From Cupriavidus sp. P-10 (GTDB taxonomy: Bacteria > Pseudomonadota > Gammaproteobacteria > Burkholderiales > Burkholderiaceae): a DNA stretch of 64,000 bases. The notes under the pieces are model-generated. The model was not told the DNA's origin and did not search any database. It saw only the letters and a program-made list of their open reading frames with translations. Positions 51,959 through 60,968 of this stretch are shown piece by piece (the stretch's first letter is position 1; every line of letters begins with the position of its first letter). A program made the translations under genes and the position numbers. Where the stretch lies: positions 62,001 to 126,000 of the forward strand of contig NZ_AP025171.1 of assembly GCF_003402535.2 (NCBI RefSeq), in the 5' to 3' direction.

Positions 51959-52665
51959 GGCGGATGACATTGGGATGCTGCTGTTGCCCTGCCTCGGGCA
52001 GGGCGGCACCGTGCCCGGCGCCACGCACGGGCGGCGTCAAGGGCTTGGCGGGATTATTCAGGCTGGAAGCGCCAGGGCCGGCCGCGCGCTGCGCTGGCGT
52101 CCCTGGCGGCGCGCCGTGCCTGCACGACGCGCTGAATAAAAAGGCGGCCTGGCTTGCCTCCGGAAGACGCGATCGGGAAAGCGGGGTCTGGTTGCTTTCC
52201 CGATCTTCCGAAGACTGGCTACTGCCAAACGCTCCGCGTGACGGAGCGGTCCCCACAAAAGTCGGTATCGAATGCCGCGTGGGATTGCCACGTTGCGGCG
52301 TCCGGAAATTCTGTGCCTGCCAGGGTTCGGGGCATTGCCGCTTGCCGCGGCGGCCTCGATGCTGGCCGGGCTGCCTGGCTGGTGAAGCACCGTGCGTCAG
52401 GCAGTGATCGAATAGTAAATAGGAATCGATCTCATTACAAGTGAAATTTTCACCGGCTTCGCATTTTTTTGGGTGCGGTCTCAGGCAGTGCCCATGTGCC
52501 TAATGTATACCATTGAGCATCTTAATGCGAATTGTTATCATTCGTAACTATTCCGATTCAGATTCCCGTCATGCGTCGCACCCCTCGCCGCCGTCCGGCC
52601 GGCCGCTCAATCCCTTCGTTCCTGCCACGCGCGCGCGCCCTGCATGGCGCGCCGGAGGGCAGCGC
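51959..52665. other. 707-bp intergenic region with hairpins and a Fur box
   Basis: Between the divergent Fur-type gene and the DUF3649 operon. Contains a 12-bp perfect inverted repeat (GATCGGGAAAGC 52171-52182 / GCTTTCCCGATC 52194-52205) extended by CGGAA/TTCCG, a second hairpin (CGCTCCG 52230-52236 / CGGAGCG 52242-52248), the AT-rich palindrome GTGAAATTTTCAC (52441-52453) and a Fur box. No gene recognised. It is unusually long for a regulatory gap; deletion of a former gene here is possible. Confidence 0.6.
52525..52546. promoter_or_regulatory. Fur box upstream of the DUF3649/PepSY operon
   Basis: On the minus strand TGATAACAATTCGCA, with 11 of 14 positions matching the 7-1-7 Fur consensus (TGATAATnATTATCA), embedded in an AT-rich stretch about 120 bp upstream of the DUF3649 gene. 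Predicts iron-responsive control. Confidence 0.6.
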
Positions 52666-52959
52666 ATGAGCAAGACCCATCCCATCGGCTGGCGCTACCG
52701 CGCGGGCGTGGCATCGCGCGCGGTCGCGGCGATCGCCGGCGGCTATGCCCTGGCTGCGCTGTCGACCGCCGCGCTGGCGGTGTCGCTGCCGCTGCCGCGT
52801 CCGGAAGCCGTGACCGCCGCCACGCTGCTGTCGTTTGCCGTCTATGCCGCCGCGGCGGTCTGGGTGTTCGCGGTCCGCCACGCATGGCGCGCCTGGGCCG
52901 GTCTGGCGCTGCCGGCCGGACTGCTGTGGGGATTGCTGGCATTGGGGCAGGGTGCGTGA
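52666..52959 (+). CDS. DUF3649 small membrane protein, iron-uptake module
   Basis: 97 residues with three hydrophobic helices (about 18-42, 48-70, 74-94). DUF3649 proteins are found almost only in the three-gene group DUF3649, PepSY-TM and DUF3325 beside TonB-dependent siderophore receptors. CGGAGGG ribosome site before ATG 52666. Its TGA overlaps the next start codon by one base, so translation is coupled. Exact role unknown. Confidence 0.8.
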   Translation: MSKTHPIGWRYRAGVASRAVAAIAGGYALAALSTAALAVSLPLPRPEAVTAATLLSFAVYAAAAVWVFAVRHAWRAWAGLALPAGLLWGLLALGQGA

Positions 52960-54608
52960 TGCGGACAGGCTTCCGACAATCGATGGCGTGGCTCCACACC
53001 TGGACTGGCCTGCTTGTGTGCTGGGTGTTGCTGCTGATGTTCTGCGGCGGCACCGCCAGCTATTTCAAGGACGAGATCTCGCTGTGGATGCGGCCCGAAC
53101 TGCATCGCAGCGCGGCCGCCGCTTCCAAAGTGCCGGCAGCCCAGGCGACGGAAGGCGCGGTACGCTACCTGAACAGCGCGGCGCCCGATGCCACGCGCTG
53201 GTTTATCTCGCTGCCTGACGAGCGCCAACCCTATACCAGCGTGCTGTGGGTCTACCAGCCGGGCAAGGGGCCGAGCGATGCCCAAGGCAAGCCGCGCCGC
53301 TTCGACACGCGCCTGCTCGATCCTGTCACCGGCGCGCCGCTGCAAGCCGCGCGCGAGACTCGCGGCGGCGAGTTCCTGTACCGGCTGCATTTCGACCTGC
53401 ACTACATGCCGGCCAAGTGGGCGCGCTGGATTGCCGGTTTCTGCGCCATGTTCATGCTGGTGGCGATCGTCAGCGGCGTGATCACGCACCGCCGCATCTT
53501 TGCCGACTTCTTCACCTTCCGCCGCAGCAAGGGCCAGCGTTCCTGCCTCGATGCGCATAACGCGCTGGCGGTGCTGGCGCTGCCGTTCCACCTGATGATC
53601 ACCTACACCGGGCTGGTCACGCTGCTGTTCATGTACATGCCGTGGGGCATCGAAGCCGCCTATCGTGGCGACCAGCGCGCGTTCCAGGCCGAGGCGATGC
53701 AGCGGCCGCCGCAGCGCAAGCCGGCCGGCACGCCGGCCGAACTGGCGCCGGTCGGCGCGATGGTGGCGCAGGCGCAGCAGCGCTGGCAAGGCGCCGAGCC
53801 GCAGCGCGTAGTGGTCAGCCTGCCGGGCGATGCCAATGCCACCGTGTCGGTCATCCGCGCCGAGCCACGCGCGCTGGCGCACGATGCGCCAACGCTGGAG
53901 TTCTCCGGCAAGGACGGCACCCTGATGCAGGCCTATGCCGAAGACCAGCCCGGCGCGGACCTGACCCGCAGCGTCATGACCGGCCTGCATATCGCCGGCT
54001 TCGCTTCGCCGGGCCTGCGCGCGCTGTTCTTCCTGTGCGGGCTCGCCGGCTCGGCCATGGTGGCGACCGGCGCGATCCTGTGGGCCGTGCGCACGCGCCA
54101 GCAACAGGCCAGGGCGATTGCCGCGGGCGCGCGGCCCAGCTTCGGGCTGCGTCTGGTCGAGGCGCTCAATATCGCCGCCATCGCCGGGCTGCCGGTCGCT
54201 TTCGCCAGCTACTTCTGGGCCAACCGGCTGCTGCCGGTGGAGATGCTGCAACGCCAGGAGACCGAGATCCGCTGGTTCTTCATCGCCTGGGGCGCGTGCG
54301 CGCTGCTGGCGCAGCTTCGCCCAAGCCGCGCGATGTGGCGCGCGCAGCTGTGGGCCGGCGCGGTGCTGTTCGGCGGCATTCCGCTGCTCAACGCGTTGAC
54401 CACGGATTCGCACCTCGGCGTAACGCTGCTGCAAGGCCGGGGCCCGGCCGCCGTGGCGGGGTTTGATCTGGTCACGCTGGCACTGGGCATCGCGCTGGGC
54501 GCCGCGGCTTGGATGACGGGACGCCGGCAGCCCGCCGCACGCAGCGCGCCCCAGCCGCGCGCACAGGCACGCGGCGCCAAGGTGGCCGCTGGCCAGGAGG
54601 CCGCATGA
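52959..54608 (+). CDS. PepSY-associated TM-helix protein (PiuB/FoxB-like)
   Basis: 549 residues. An N-terminal helix with HTWTGLLVCWVLLLMFCGGTASYF, a periplasmic PepSY region, the LHYMPAKWARWIAGFCAMFMLVAIVSGVITHRR helix, LPFHLMITYTGL, and further helices to the C-terminus. Conserved His pairs in the helices are those proposed to bind haem in the FoxB/PiuB group, inner-membrane reductases for ferric-siderophore release. Middle gene of the DUF3649/PepSY/DUF3325 operon; its stop overlaps the next start by 4 nt. Confidence 0.87.
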   Translation: MRTGFRQSMAWLHTWTGLLVCWVLLLMFCGGTASYFKDEISLWMRPELHRSAAAASKVPAAQATEGAVRYLNSAAPDATRWFISLPDERQPYTSVLWVYQPGKGPSDAQGKPRRFDTRLLDPVTGAPLQAARETRGGEFLYRLHFDLHYMPAKWARWIAGFCAMFMLVAIVSGVITHRRIFADFFTFRRSKGQRSCLDAHNALAVLALPFHLMITYTGLVTLLFMYMPWGIEAAYRGDQRAFQAEAMQRPPQRKPAGTPAELAPVGAMVAQAQQRWQGAEPQRVVVSLPGDANATVSVIRAEPRALAHDAPTLEFSGKDGTLMQAYAEDQPGADLTRSVMTGLHIAGFASPGLRALFFLCGLAGSAMVATGAILWAVRTRQQQARAIAAGARPSFGLRLVEALNIAAIAGLPVAFASYFWANRLLPVEMLQRQETEIRWFFIAWGACALLAQLRPSRAMWRAQLWAGAVLFGGIPLLNALTTDSHLGVTLLQGRGPAAVAGFDLVTLALGIALGAAAWMTGRRQPAARSAPQPRAQARGAKVAAGQEAA

Positions 54609-54964
54609 ACGCGCTCGCTGTGGTAGCCGCGCTGGCCTTGTCGATGGCCGGCTTCGTCGCGCTGGCGCTGTCGCTCGATCGCCATCATGCCGACCTGCAC
54701 GGACGCGGAAGCGTGCCGGCGCCGGCCGCGGTGCTGCGCCTGCGCGCCGCCGGTGCGTTGGCGCTGGCCCTGGCCTGGTCGGTCCATATCGGCGCCGACG
54801 GCTGGCCGCTGGGCACGGTGTCGTGGCTCGGCACGCTGACGGCCAGCGCGTTCGCCGTGGTGATGGGCCTGTGCTATGCGCCGCGCCTGGTGCAGCGGCT
54901 GCTGCCAGGCATGGCCGGCGTTGGCGTGGCCGCGCTGGCCGGCGCCCGCCTGTTCGCCGGCTGA
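54605..54964 (+). CDS. DUF3325 small membrane protein, iron-uptake module
   Basis: 119 residues with four hydrophobic segments (LAVVAALALSMAGFVALALSL, LRLRAAGALALALAWSVHI, VSWLGTLTASAFAVVMGLCY, MAGVGVAALAGARLFA). Third member of the DUF3649/PepSY/DUF3325 group, start overlapping the PepSY stop. No catalytic motif is visible. It is followed by a receptor fragment instead of a receptor gene. Confidence 0.82.
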   Translation: MNALAVVAALALSMAGFVALALSLDRHHADLHGRGSVPAPAAVLRLRAAGALALALAWSVHIGADGWPLGTVSWLGTLTASAFAVVMGLCYAPRLVQRLLPGMAGVGVAALAGARLFAG

Positions 54965-55034
54965 CGATGCCGGCCTGACCCCCTCCCTTGCCGTGCCGCC
55001 GTCGCAAGGCGGCAACGCGCCTCCTGTCGCGCCG

Positions 55035-55484
55035 ATCAAGGAGCAGCGCAACCGCGGCATCGAGCTGGGCGGCTTCGGCGAGCCGCTGCGCGGCGTGCGC
55101 GTGATCGCAGGCATTGCTTATATCGACAGCAAGCAGACCAAGACCGGCGTGGCTGCGACGGAGGGCAAGCATGGCGTGGGCGTGCCGAACTACACCTTCA
55201 ACGCCGAATGGGACCTGCCGTGGCTGGCCGGGCTGACCCTGTCGGGCCGCTACCTGCAGACCGGCGCGCAATATGCCGATGTCGCCAACCGGGTGCGGGT
55301 GCCGTCGTGGAACCGCTTTGACCTGGGCGCGCGCTACAGCTTCAAGGCGGCGCAGCAGCGCTACACGCCGCGCGCCGCGGTGGAGAACGTGGCCAACAAG
55401 GCCTACTGGGCCTCTGCCTACGGCGGCTACCTGGTGCAGGGCGCGCCGCGTACAGTCAAGCTGTCGATGACGGTCGACTTCTGA
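55035..55484 (+). pseudogene. C-terminal stump of a TonB-dependent siderophore receptor
   Basis: About 150 residues from IKEQRNRGIELGGFGEPLRG to the C-terminal MTVDF. They match the last barrel strands of FhuE/FpvA-like receptors, including VPNYTFNAEWDLPWLAGLTLSGRYLQ and VPSWNRFDLGARYSF, with the aromatic C-terminus. The signal peptide, TonB box, plug and most of the barrel are absent. The fragment starts about 70 bp after the DUF3325 gene with no start codon or ribosome site, so it is a deletion relic. It overlaps the 3' end of the minus-strand hybrid kinase by 29 bp. Confidence 0.85.
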
Positions 55485-58400
55485 GCGCTGCGCCGCCCTC
55501 CGCCCCCTCCGCGCCCTGCACCAGGTCCAGCAGCGCTTGCGGCGCATACGGCTTGCGCAGCACCGTCGCGTCGCCCAGCACCTGGTGCTGGGCCGGCGTC
55601 AGCACCAGCGGATAGCCGGTGGCAAACACGACGCGCAGATGCCGCTGGCGCTGGCGTGCGGCAAGTGCCAGCTCCACGCCCGAACCGCCGGCGCCGCCGT
55701 GCAGCGCGACATCGGTCAGCAACAAATCAAAGGTGCCGGCGGCAAGCAGCGCCAGCGCCTCGATGTCGCTCTCTGCCTCGGTCACTTCGGCGCCGCAGGC
55801 GCGCAGCAGTTCCGCCGTGCTGGCGCGCACCAGCGCATCGTCGTCGACGCACAGCACGCGCGTGCCAGCACTTACCTGCACCTGTGCGCGGTCCGCTGGC
55901 GGCGCACCGGTTGCCGCCGCGGTACGTTGTTCCCGGTTGGCCAGCACGTGGCGCACCTTGCGCGCGAGCGCTTCGTGCGTATAAGGCTTGCTGAGCAGTT
56001 CGACGCCGGGATCCAGCCTGCCGCCGTGGACGATGATGCTGTCGGTATAGCCCGACGTGAACAGCACGCCGATGCCCGGCACCCGCCCACGCACCTTGTC
56101 GGCCAGCTCGGTGCTGCGCAACGGCCCCGGCATCACGACGTCGCTGAACAACAGGTCAATGTGCGCGCCCCGCTCGACGATGGCGAGCGCGCCCTGTGCA
56201 TCGCGCGCGCGCAGTACGTGATAGCCCAGGCTGGCCAGCATCTCGACCACGGTGGCGCGCACATTCTCGTCGTCCTCGACCACCAGCACCGTTTCGCCGC
56301 CGCCGCGCGCGTGGTCCGCTTCGGGTTCGGTATCGGGATCCTCGGCCACGCGCACGCGCGGCAGGTAGAGCTTTACCGTGGTGCCGCGGCCGGGCTCGCT
56401 CACGATCTTCACGTGGCCGTCGGACTGGCGGATAAAGCCATACACCATGCTCAGGCCAAGGCCGGTGCCCTGGCCTTCGGGCTTGGTGGTGAAGAACGGC
56501 TCGAACACCTGCTCCTGCACCTCGGGCGTCATGCCCACGCCAGTGTCGGTGACCGCCAGCAACACATACTGCGCCGCGAGCCGCGGCGCGCGTCCGCGCG
56601 GCGGCTCTTCCAGCGCCTCGTCCAGCCACGCGTTGCGTGCCTCGATGGTCAGGCGGCCCTGCCCGTGCATGGCGTCGCGTGCGTTGATCGCCAGGTTCAG
56701 CAGCGCGTTCTCGACCTGGAACGGGTCGACCAGCGTGTTCCACAGGCCGTCGGTGACCACGGTATCGATCTCGATGCCGTCGCCCAGCGCGCGCCGCAGC
56801 ATGTCGTCCAGCGTGCGCACCAGCCTGCCCAGGTTGACCACGCGCGGCGCCAGCGGCTGGCGCCGCCCGAATGCCAGCAGCTGCGACGACAGCTTGGCGC
56901 CGCGCGCCACGCCGGCCAGCGCATTGCGCAGCCGCGGCGCGGCCTCGCTGTTGCCGGCCAGGTCGCGCGCCAGCAGCTGCAGGTTGCCGCCGATCACCTG
57001 CAGCAGGTTGTTGAAGTCATGGGCGACGCCGCCGGTCAGCTTGCCGATAGCTTCCATCTTCTGCGCCGTGCGCAGGGCCTCGTCGGCATGGCGCAGCGCC
57101 GCCTGGACTTCGCGGTCGCCGGTGACGTCGCGGCCGACGCCGTGCAGATGGCCGTTGGCGGGATCCATCGCCACGGTCCAGGCCAGCCAGCGCAACGCGC
57201 CGTCCGCGCGCGGCTGGCGGCATTCGAAACGCACCGGCGTGCCGTCGTGGCGCAGCGCCGCCAGCTGCGCAGTCACCAGCACCAGATCATCCGGGTAGAT
57301 GAACGACAGGTAGGGCCGGCTGAGCGCCTCGTGGGGGGCATGGCCAAGCGTGCGCGTCCACGCCGGGCTGACACGCTGCAGGGTGCCATCGAAACCGGCC
57401 ACGATCAGCAGGTCTTCGCTCAGTTCCCACAGCCGGTCATGATCGGCCACGGCCTGCGTGATGCGCCGCTCGAGCGAGGCATTGAGATCCTGCAGGCGGC
57501 GCTCGGTGGCGCGCCGCAGTTCTGACAGGCGCAGGTTGCTGGCCACGCGCGCCAGCAGTTCGCGGGCCGAGAAGGGCTTGACCAGGTAATCGTCGGCGCC
57601 GGAACCCAGGCCGCTGACGCGCGCTTCTTCGCCGGCGCGGGCCGAGAGCAGCAGCACCGGCGTATCACGCAGCGCCGGATCCGCGCGCACGGCCTGCACC
57701 AGGCCGAAGCCGTCGAGCCGGGGCATCATCACGTCCGACACGATCAGCGCGGGCGACTGGCGCCGCGCCACCTCCAGCGCGGCCACGCCGTCGGGCGCCA
57801 CCTCGACGCGGTGGCCCGCGGCGTTCAGCAGCCGGCGCATGTAGTCGCGCAGGTCGTCGTTGTCGTCCACTACCAGCACGGTGGCGGGGGCCGCGGCTTC
57901 GCCGTCCGGCGCGGGCGCATGCCGGGCGTGTTGGGCGTGTTGGGCTTTTGGGTCGTATTGCGCATCCTCGGCGGCCATGGTCATGGCCGGTGTTTCGGCA
58001 CGCGGCCAGCGGAGGGTTGCGTCGACGTAGGCGCGGGCTTGCGCACTGCTGGCGGCCGGCGCCGCATCCACCGGCACATCCCCGGCGGACGCCACCGGCA
58101 GCGTGACGGTGAAGCAGGTGCCCTGGCCCTGCACGCTGTCGACTTCGACGGTGCCGCCATGCAGGCGCACCAGTTCCTGCACCAGCGCCAGGCCGATGCC
58201 GCTGCCTTCGATCGAGCGCCCCTGCGCGCCCTCGACGCGGTGGAAGCGCTCGAAGATGCGCGGCAGCTCGCCGGCCGGGATACCGATACCGGTGTCGCGC
58301 ACGCGCAGCACCGCGTTGCCCCCCTGGGCCGCGACGCTGACGGTGATGCTGCCGGCAAACGTGAACTTGAATGCATTGGAGACCAGGTTCAGCACGATGG

Positions 58401-59862
58401 TCTCCCACATGTCGCGGTCTACCGCTACCGGGTGCGGCAGCGTCTCGCATTCGACCAGCAGCGCCAGGCCGGCATTCTCGACGCTGGCGCGGAACAGCGA
58501 GGCGAGGTCGGCGGTGAAGGCTGCCAGGTCGGTGGGATGGCGCTGCATGCGGATGCGGCCGGCCTCGATGCGCGAGAAGTCGAGCAACGCGTTGACCAGC
58601 TTGAGCAGGCGCAGGCCGCTGCGGTGGGTCATTTCGAGCAGCGAGCGTTGTTCGTCGTCGGCGCTGTCGCCGCCGTCGCCGCCGGCGCGCCGCAGCAATT
58701 CTTCGAGCGGCCCCAGCATCAGCGTCAGCGGCGTGCGGAACTCATGGCTGATATTGGAAAAGAAGGTGGTTTTGGCGCGGTCGATCTCGGCCAGCGCCTC
58801 GGCACGCTTGCGCGCTTCCTCGTAAGCCTGCGCCGAATGCATCGCCGCGCCGATCTGGCCGGCCACCAGGTTCAGGAAGCTGCGGTAGCGCTCGCCGAAC
58901 AGCCGGTACGGGTTCAGTCCCACCACCAGCACGCCGCGATGCGAGGCGCCGCCCGACGGCGCCACCGGGATCACCGCGGCCGCATCCGTGGGCACGCCCC
59001 ATGCGCCGGTGGGCAGCGGTGCGGCAAAGCGCGTTGCCAGCTGCCCGACCAGCGCCGGCTGTTGCTGCTGCAGGACCTCGGCCACCGGCCACGGCGCTAC
59101 CGCTTCCAGCGAAATCGCGGGCGGCGCGGCGGGATGACTGGGGTCGATGCCGCTGGCCACCACGCGCTGCAGATCGGCGGCGCCGGGCTCGGCAATGTAG
59201 AGCAGCGCAAAGACGATGTCGCGCGGATCCGATGCCAGCGCGCCCATGGTGCGCTCGCAGGCCTCGCGCCAGGAGCGCGCGTCGGTGGCGGCCGCGGCCA
59301 CGTCGCGCAGCACGTTGAGCTGCCGCTCGGCCAGCACGCGTTCGGTATCGTCGCTGTTGGCGCAGATGATGCCGCCGGTGCCGCCATGGTCGTTCGGCAC
59401 GGGGCTGTACGAAAAGGTGTAGTAGGTCTCTTCCGGATACCCGTTGCGCTCCATGATCAGGAGCTTCTGCTCGACAAAACTGCCCTCGGCACGGGTCATC
59501 GCGGTGTCGAGCAGGGGGCTGATTTCCGGCCAGATTTCATGCCAAACCACCGCGGTCGGCTGGCCCAGCGCGCCAGGGTGCTTGCCGCCGATGATGGATT
59601 TGTAGGCGTCGTTGTAGAAGTAATGCAGCGCCTCGCCCCAGCCGATCCAGATCGGCTGGCGCGAGGTCAACATGATGCGGATTGCGGTCTTCAGGCTGTG
59701 GGGCCACCCCTGCGGCGGCCCCAGCGGGTTTGAGGACCAGTCGTGCGCGCGGATCAGCGCGCCCATCTCGCCACCCCCGGCGAGAAAGCCAGGCATGTCT
59801 GCGGAGGCACTGCCGCTGGCCGCGCCGGGCGCTTGCGGCACGGTGCCGTCGGATCTGCTCAT
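55456..59862 (-). CDS. Hybrid sensor histidine kinase with two kinase cores and three receivers
   Basis: 1468 residues, no transmembrane helix. Order: PAS (about 45-190), GAF (about 195-350), HisKA with SHEFRTP near 371, HATPase, receiver 1 (VVDDND near 663; phospho-Asp in VSDVMMP), PAS (about 815-930), second HisKA-type with AHDFNNLLQV near 949, second HATPase, receiver 2 (VVEDDEN near 1190; SDVVMP), receiver 3 (CVDDDA near 1335; LTDVALHG). Two complete kinase modules in one chain are uncommon. The first kinase is of the EvgS/BarA-like class, the second of the HWE/NtrB-like AHDFNN class. Soluble location suggests sensing of an internal signal. No DNA-binding output is attached. Starts at ATG 59862. 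Confidence 0.9.
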   Translation of the reverse strand: MSRSDGTVPQAPGAASGSASADMPGFLAGGGEMGALIRAHDWSSNPLGPPQGWPHSLKTAIRIMLTSRQPIWIGWGEALHYFYNDAYKSIIGGKHPGALGQPTAVVWHEIWPEISPLLDTAMTRAEGSFVEQKLLIMERNGYPEETYYTFSYSPVPNDHGGTGGIICANSDDTERVLAERQLNVLRDVAAAATDARSWREACERTMGALASDPRDIVFALLYIAEPGAADLQRVVASGIDPSHPAAPPAISLEAVAPWPVAEVLQQQQPALVGQLATRFAAPLPTGAWGVPTDAAAVIPVAPSGGASHRGVLVVGLNPYRLFGERYRSFLNLVAGQIGAAMHSAQAYEEARKRAEALAEIDRAKTTFFSNISHEFRTPLTLMLGPLEELLRRAGGDGGDSADDEQRSLLEMTHRSGLRLLKLVNALLDFSRIEAGRIRMQRHPTDLAAFTADLASLFRASVENAGLALLVECETLPHPVAVDRDMWETIVLNLVSNAFKFTFAGSITVSVAAQGGNAVLRVRDTGIGIPAGELPRIFERFHRVEGAQGRSIEGSGIGLALVQELVRLHGGTVEVDSVQGQGTCFTVTLPVASAGDVPVDAAPAASSAQARAYVDATLRWPRAETPAMTMAAEDAQYDPKAQHAQHARHAPAPDGEAAAPATVLVVDDNDDLRDYMRRLLNAAGHRVEVAPDGVAALEVARRQSPALIVSDVMMPRLDGFGLVQAVRADPALRDTPVLLLSARAGEEARVSGLGSGADDYLVKPFSARELLARVASNLRLSELRRATERRLQDLNASLERRITQAVADHDRLWELSEDLLIVAGFDGTLQRVSPAWTRTLGHAPHEALSRPYLSFIYPDDLVLVTAQLAALRHDGTPVRFECRQPRADGALRWLAWTVAMDPANGHLHGVGRDVTGDREVQAALRHADEALRTAQKMEAIGKLTGGVAHDFNNLLQVIGGNLQLLARDLAGNSEAAPRLRNALAGVARGAKLSSQLLAFGRRQPLAPRVVNLGRLVRTLDDMLRRALGDGIEIDTVVTDGLWNTLVDPFQVENALLNLAINARDAMHGQGRLTIEARNAWLDEALEEPPRGRAPRLAAQYVLLAVTDTGVGMTPEVQEQVFEPFFTTKPEGQGTGLGLSMVYGFIRQSDGHVKIVSEPGRGTTVKLYLPRVRVAEDPDTEPEADHARGGGETVLVVEDDENVRATVVEMLASLGYHVLRARDAQGALAIVERGAHIDLLFSDVVMPGPLRSTELADKVRGRVPGIGVLFTSGYTDSIIVHGGRLDPGVELLSKPYTHEALARKVRHVLANREQRTAAATGAPPADRAQVQVSAGTRVLCVDDDALVRASTAELLRACGAEVTEAESDIEALALLAAGTFDLLLTDVALHGGAGGSGVELALAARQRQRHLRVVFATGYPLVLTPAQHQVLGDATVLRKPYAPQALLDLVQGAEGAEGGAALRSRPSSTA

Positions 59863-59955
59863 GGTGGTCTCCCGAGCCGCGCCGGCGTTGCGCCGCGCGT
59901 GCGTCTCGCAAGACTGTGCCTAGCCTGGCGGCGCAATGCAAGCCTGCGCCGCGGC

Positions 59956-60381
59956 CTACAGCGGCGGGTTCACCCAGTACGGGTCGCGCCCATAGTACTC
60001 GTGCAGCGACTTGCCCCATTGCGGATCCGCCATGGCCGGCCAGCTGTCCTTGTTGAAGCCGGGCGCGGACTTGATCCGATCCGCCGTCACGGCAATCCGG
60101 AAGCACTTTTCGTCGGTGTCCATCACCAGGGCGCTCCATGGGATGGCATGCAGCGTATCGCCCATACCGAGGAAGCCGCCGGTGGTCAGCACCGCGTAGG
60201 CGATGCGGCCGTGCGGCACGTCCAGCATGATCTCGGAGATCTTGCCGACGTGTTCGCCGTCGGACGAGTACGCCTTGGTACCGTCCAGGCTGGATGCCGC
60301 CATGACTTCCGGACCGGGGCCTTCGCCCACGCCCGAACCGACGATGGCCGCGCCTTGACTGCTGGTAGCTTGGGTTTGCAT
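59956..60381 (-). CDS. PRC-barrel domain protein
   Basis: 141 residues. A PRC-barrel (about 25-110) with KAYSSDGEHVGKISEIMLDVPHGRIAYAVLTTGGFLGMGDTLHAIPWSAL; the GKI and GMG turns are typical. Such proteins are small cytosolic stress or RNA-processing-related factors; in Cupriavidus they often lie near general stress genes. ATG 60381 gives an N-terminus of Gln/Ser/Gly-rich linker. Monocistronic. Confidence 0.78.
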   Translation of the reverse strand: MQTQATSSQGAAIVGSGVGEGPGPEVMAASSLDGTKAYSSDGEHVGKISEIMLDVPHGRIAYAVLTTGGFLGMGDTLHAIPWSALVMDTDEKCFRIAVTADRIKSAPGFNKDSWPAMADPQWGKSLHEYYGRDPYWVNPPL

Positions 60382-60554
60382 GTTGGGCTCCTTATGCAAA
60401 TGAACGCAGGAACATAAGGCGTGCGCAATGACCATGCCTGAACCGCAAGCAGCGCCACACCGGGCTGCGCAAGGCCGTCCCATCGCGTTCGGGCACGCGG
60501 CAAAGTAATTCTTTCGCGCCAGGTTGCAAAAAAAGCGCGCCCGGACTGCCGGGT

Positions 60555-60950
60555 TCAGAACTGGTGGCGCATCCCCAGCATGACGCCCACGCGCGTGCTG
60601 CTGTCCACGCCGGCAGCCGGAGTGCCTGCCCAGTACTCGGTCTCGCGGCCGACCGCGCCGCCGCGCGCATGCACGGCGTCCGCCTCCAGGTACACGCTGG
60701 TACGTTTGGACAGCGCGTAGTCGGCCACCACGGCAAGACTGTCGGCGTTGCCGCTGCCGGGCAGCGCCGGCACGTCCTGGAACTGCGTGGTCACGTCGCC
60801 GCCCTGCCAGTAGCGGTAGTAGGCGCCCGACAGGTGCAACGCCGGCGTGAGCTGGTAGCCCAGCCCGGCAAAGGCGATATTGAAGCGCGCGTCGCCCGCC
60901 GATTCGCGCCGGCCCATGGCAGGCATCCCGGAATAGTGCTGTATCGGGCG
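60555..60950 (-). pseudogene. C-terminal stump of a Gram-negative porin
   Basis: The last 120 or so residues of a Porin_4-type barrel: GDARFNIAFAGLGYQLTPALHLSGAYYRYWQGG, VVADYALSKRTSVYLEADAVHARGG and the terminal MLGMRHQF with C-terminal Phe. The in-frame sequence upstream hits a stop at 60951-60953 and then the 3' end of the LysR gene at 60969. Signal peptide and at least two thirds of the barrel are lost, so it is a relic. The ATG at 60926 is probably not a real start. Confidence 0.8.
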
Positions 60951-60968
60951 CTACGCTAGCGGGTGTCG

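Noticed and set aside
52842-55547. 901-codon minus-strand frame across the iron operon
   Set aside because: Low-complexity Arg/His-rich antisense translation; three coupled plus-strand genes with ribosome sites explain the DNA.
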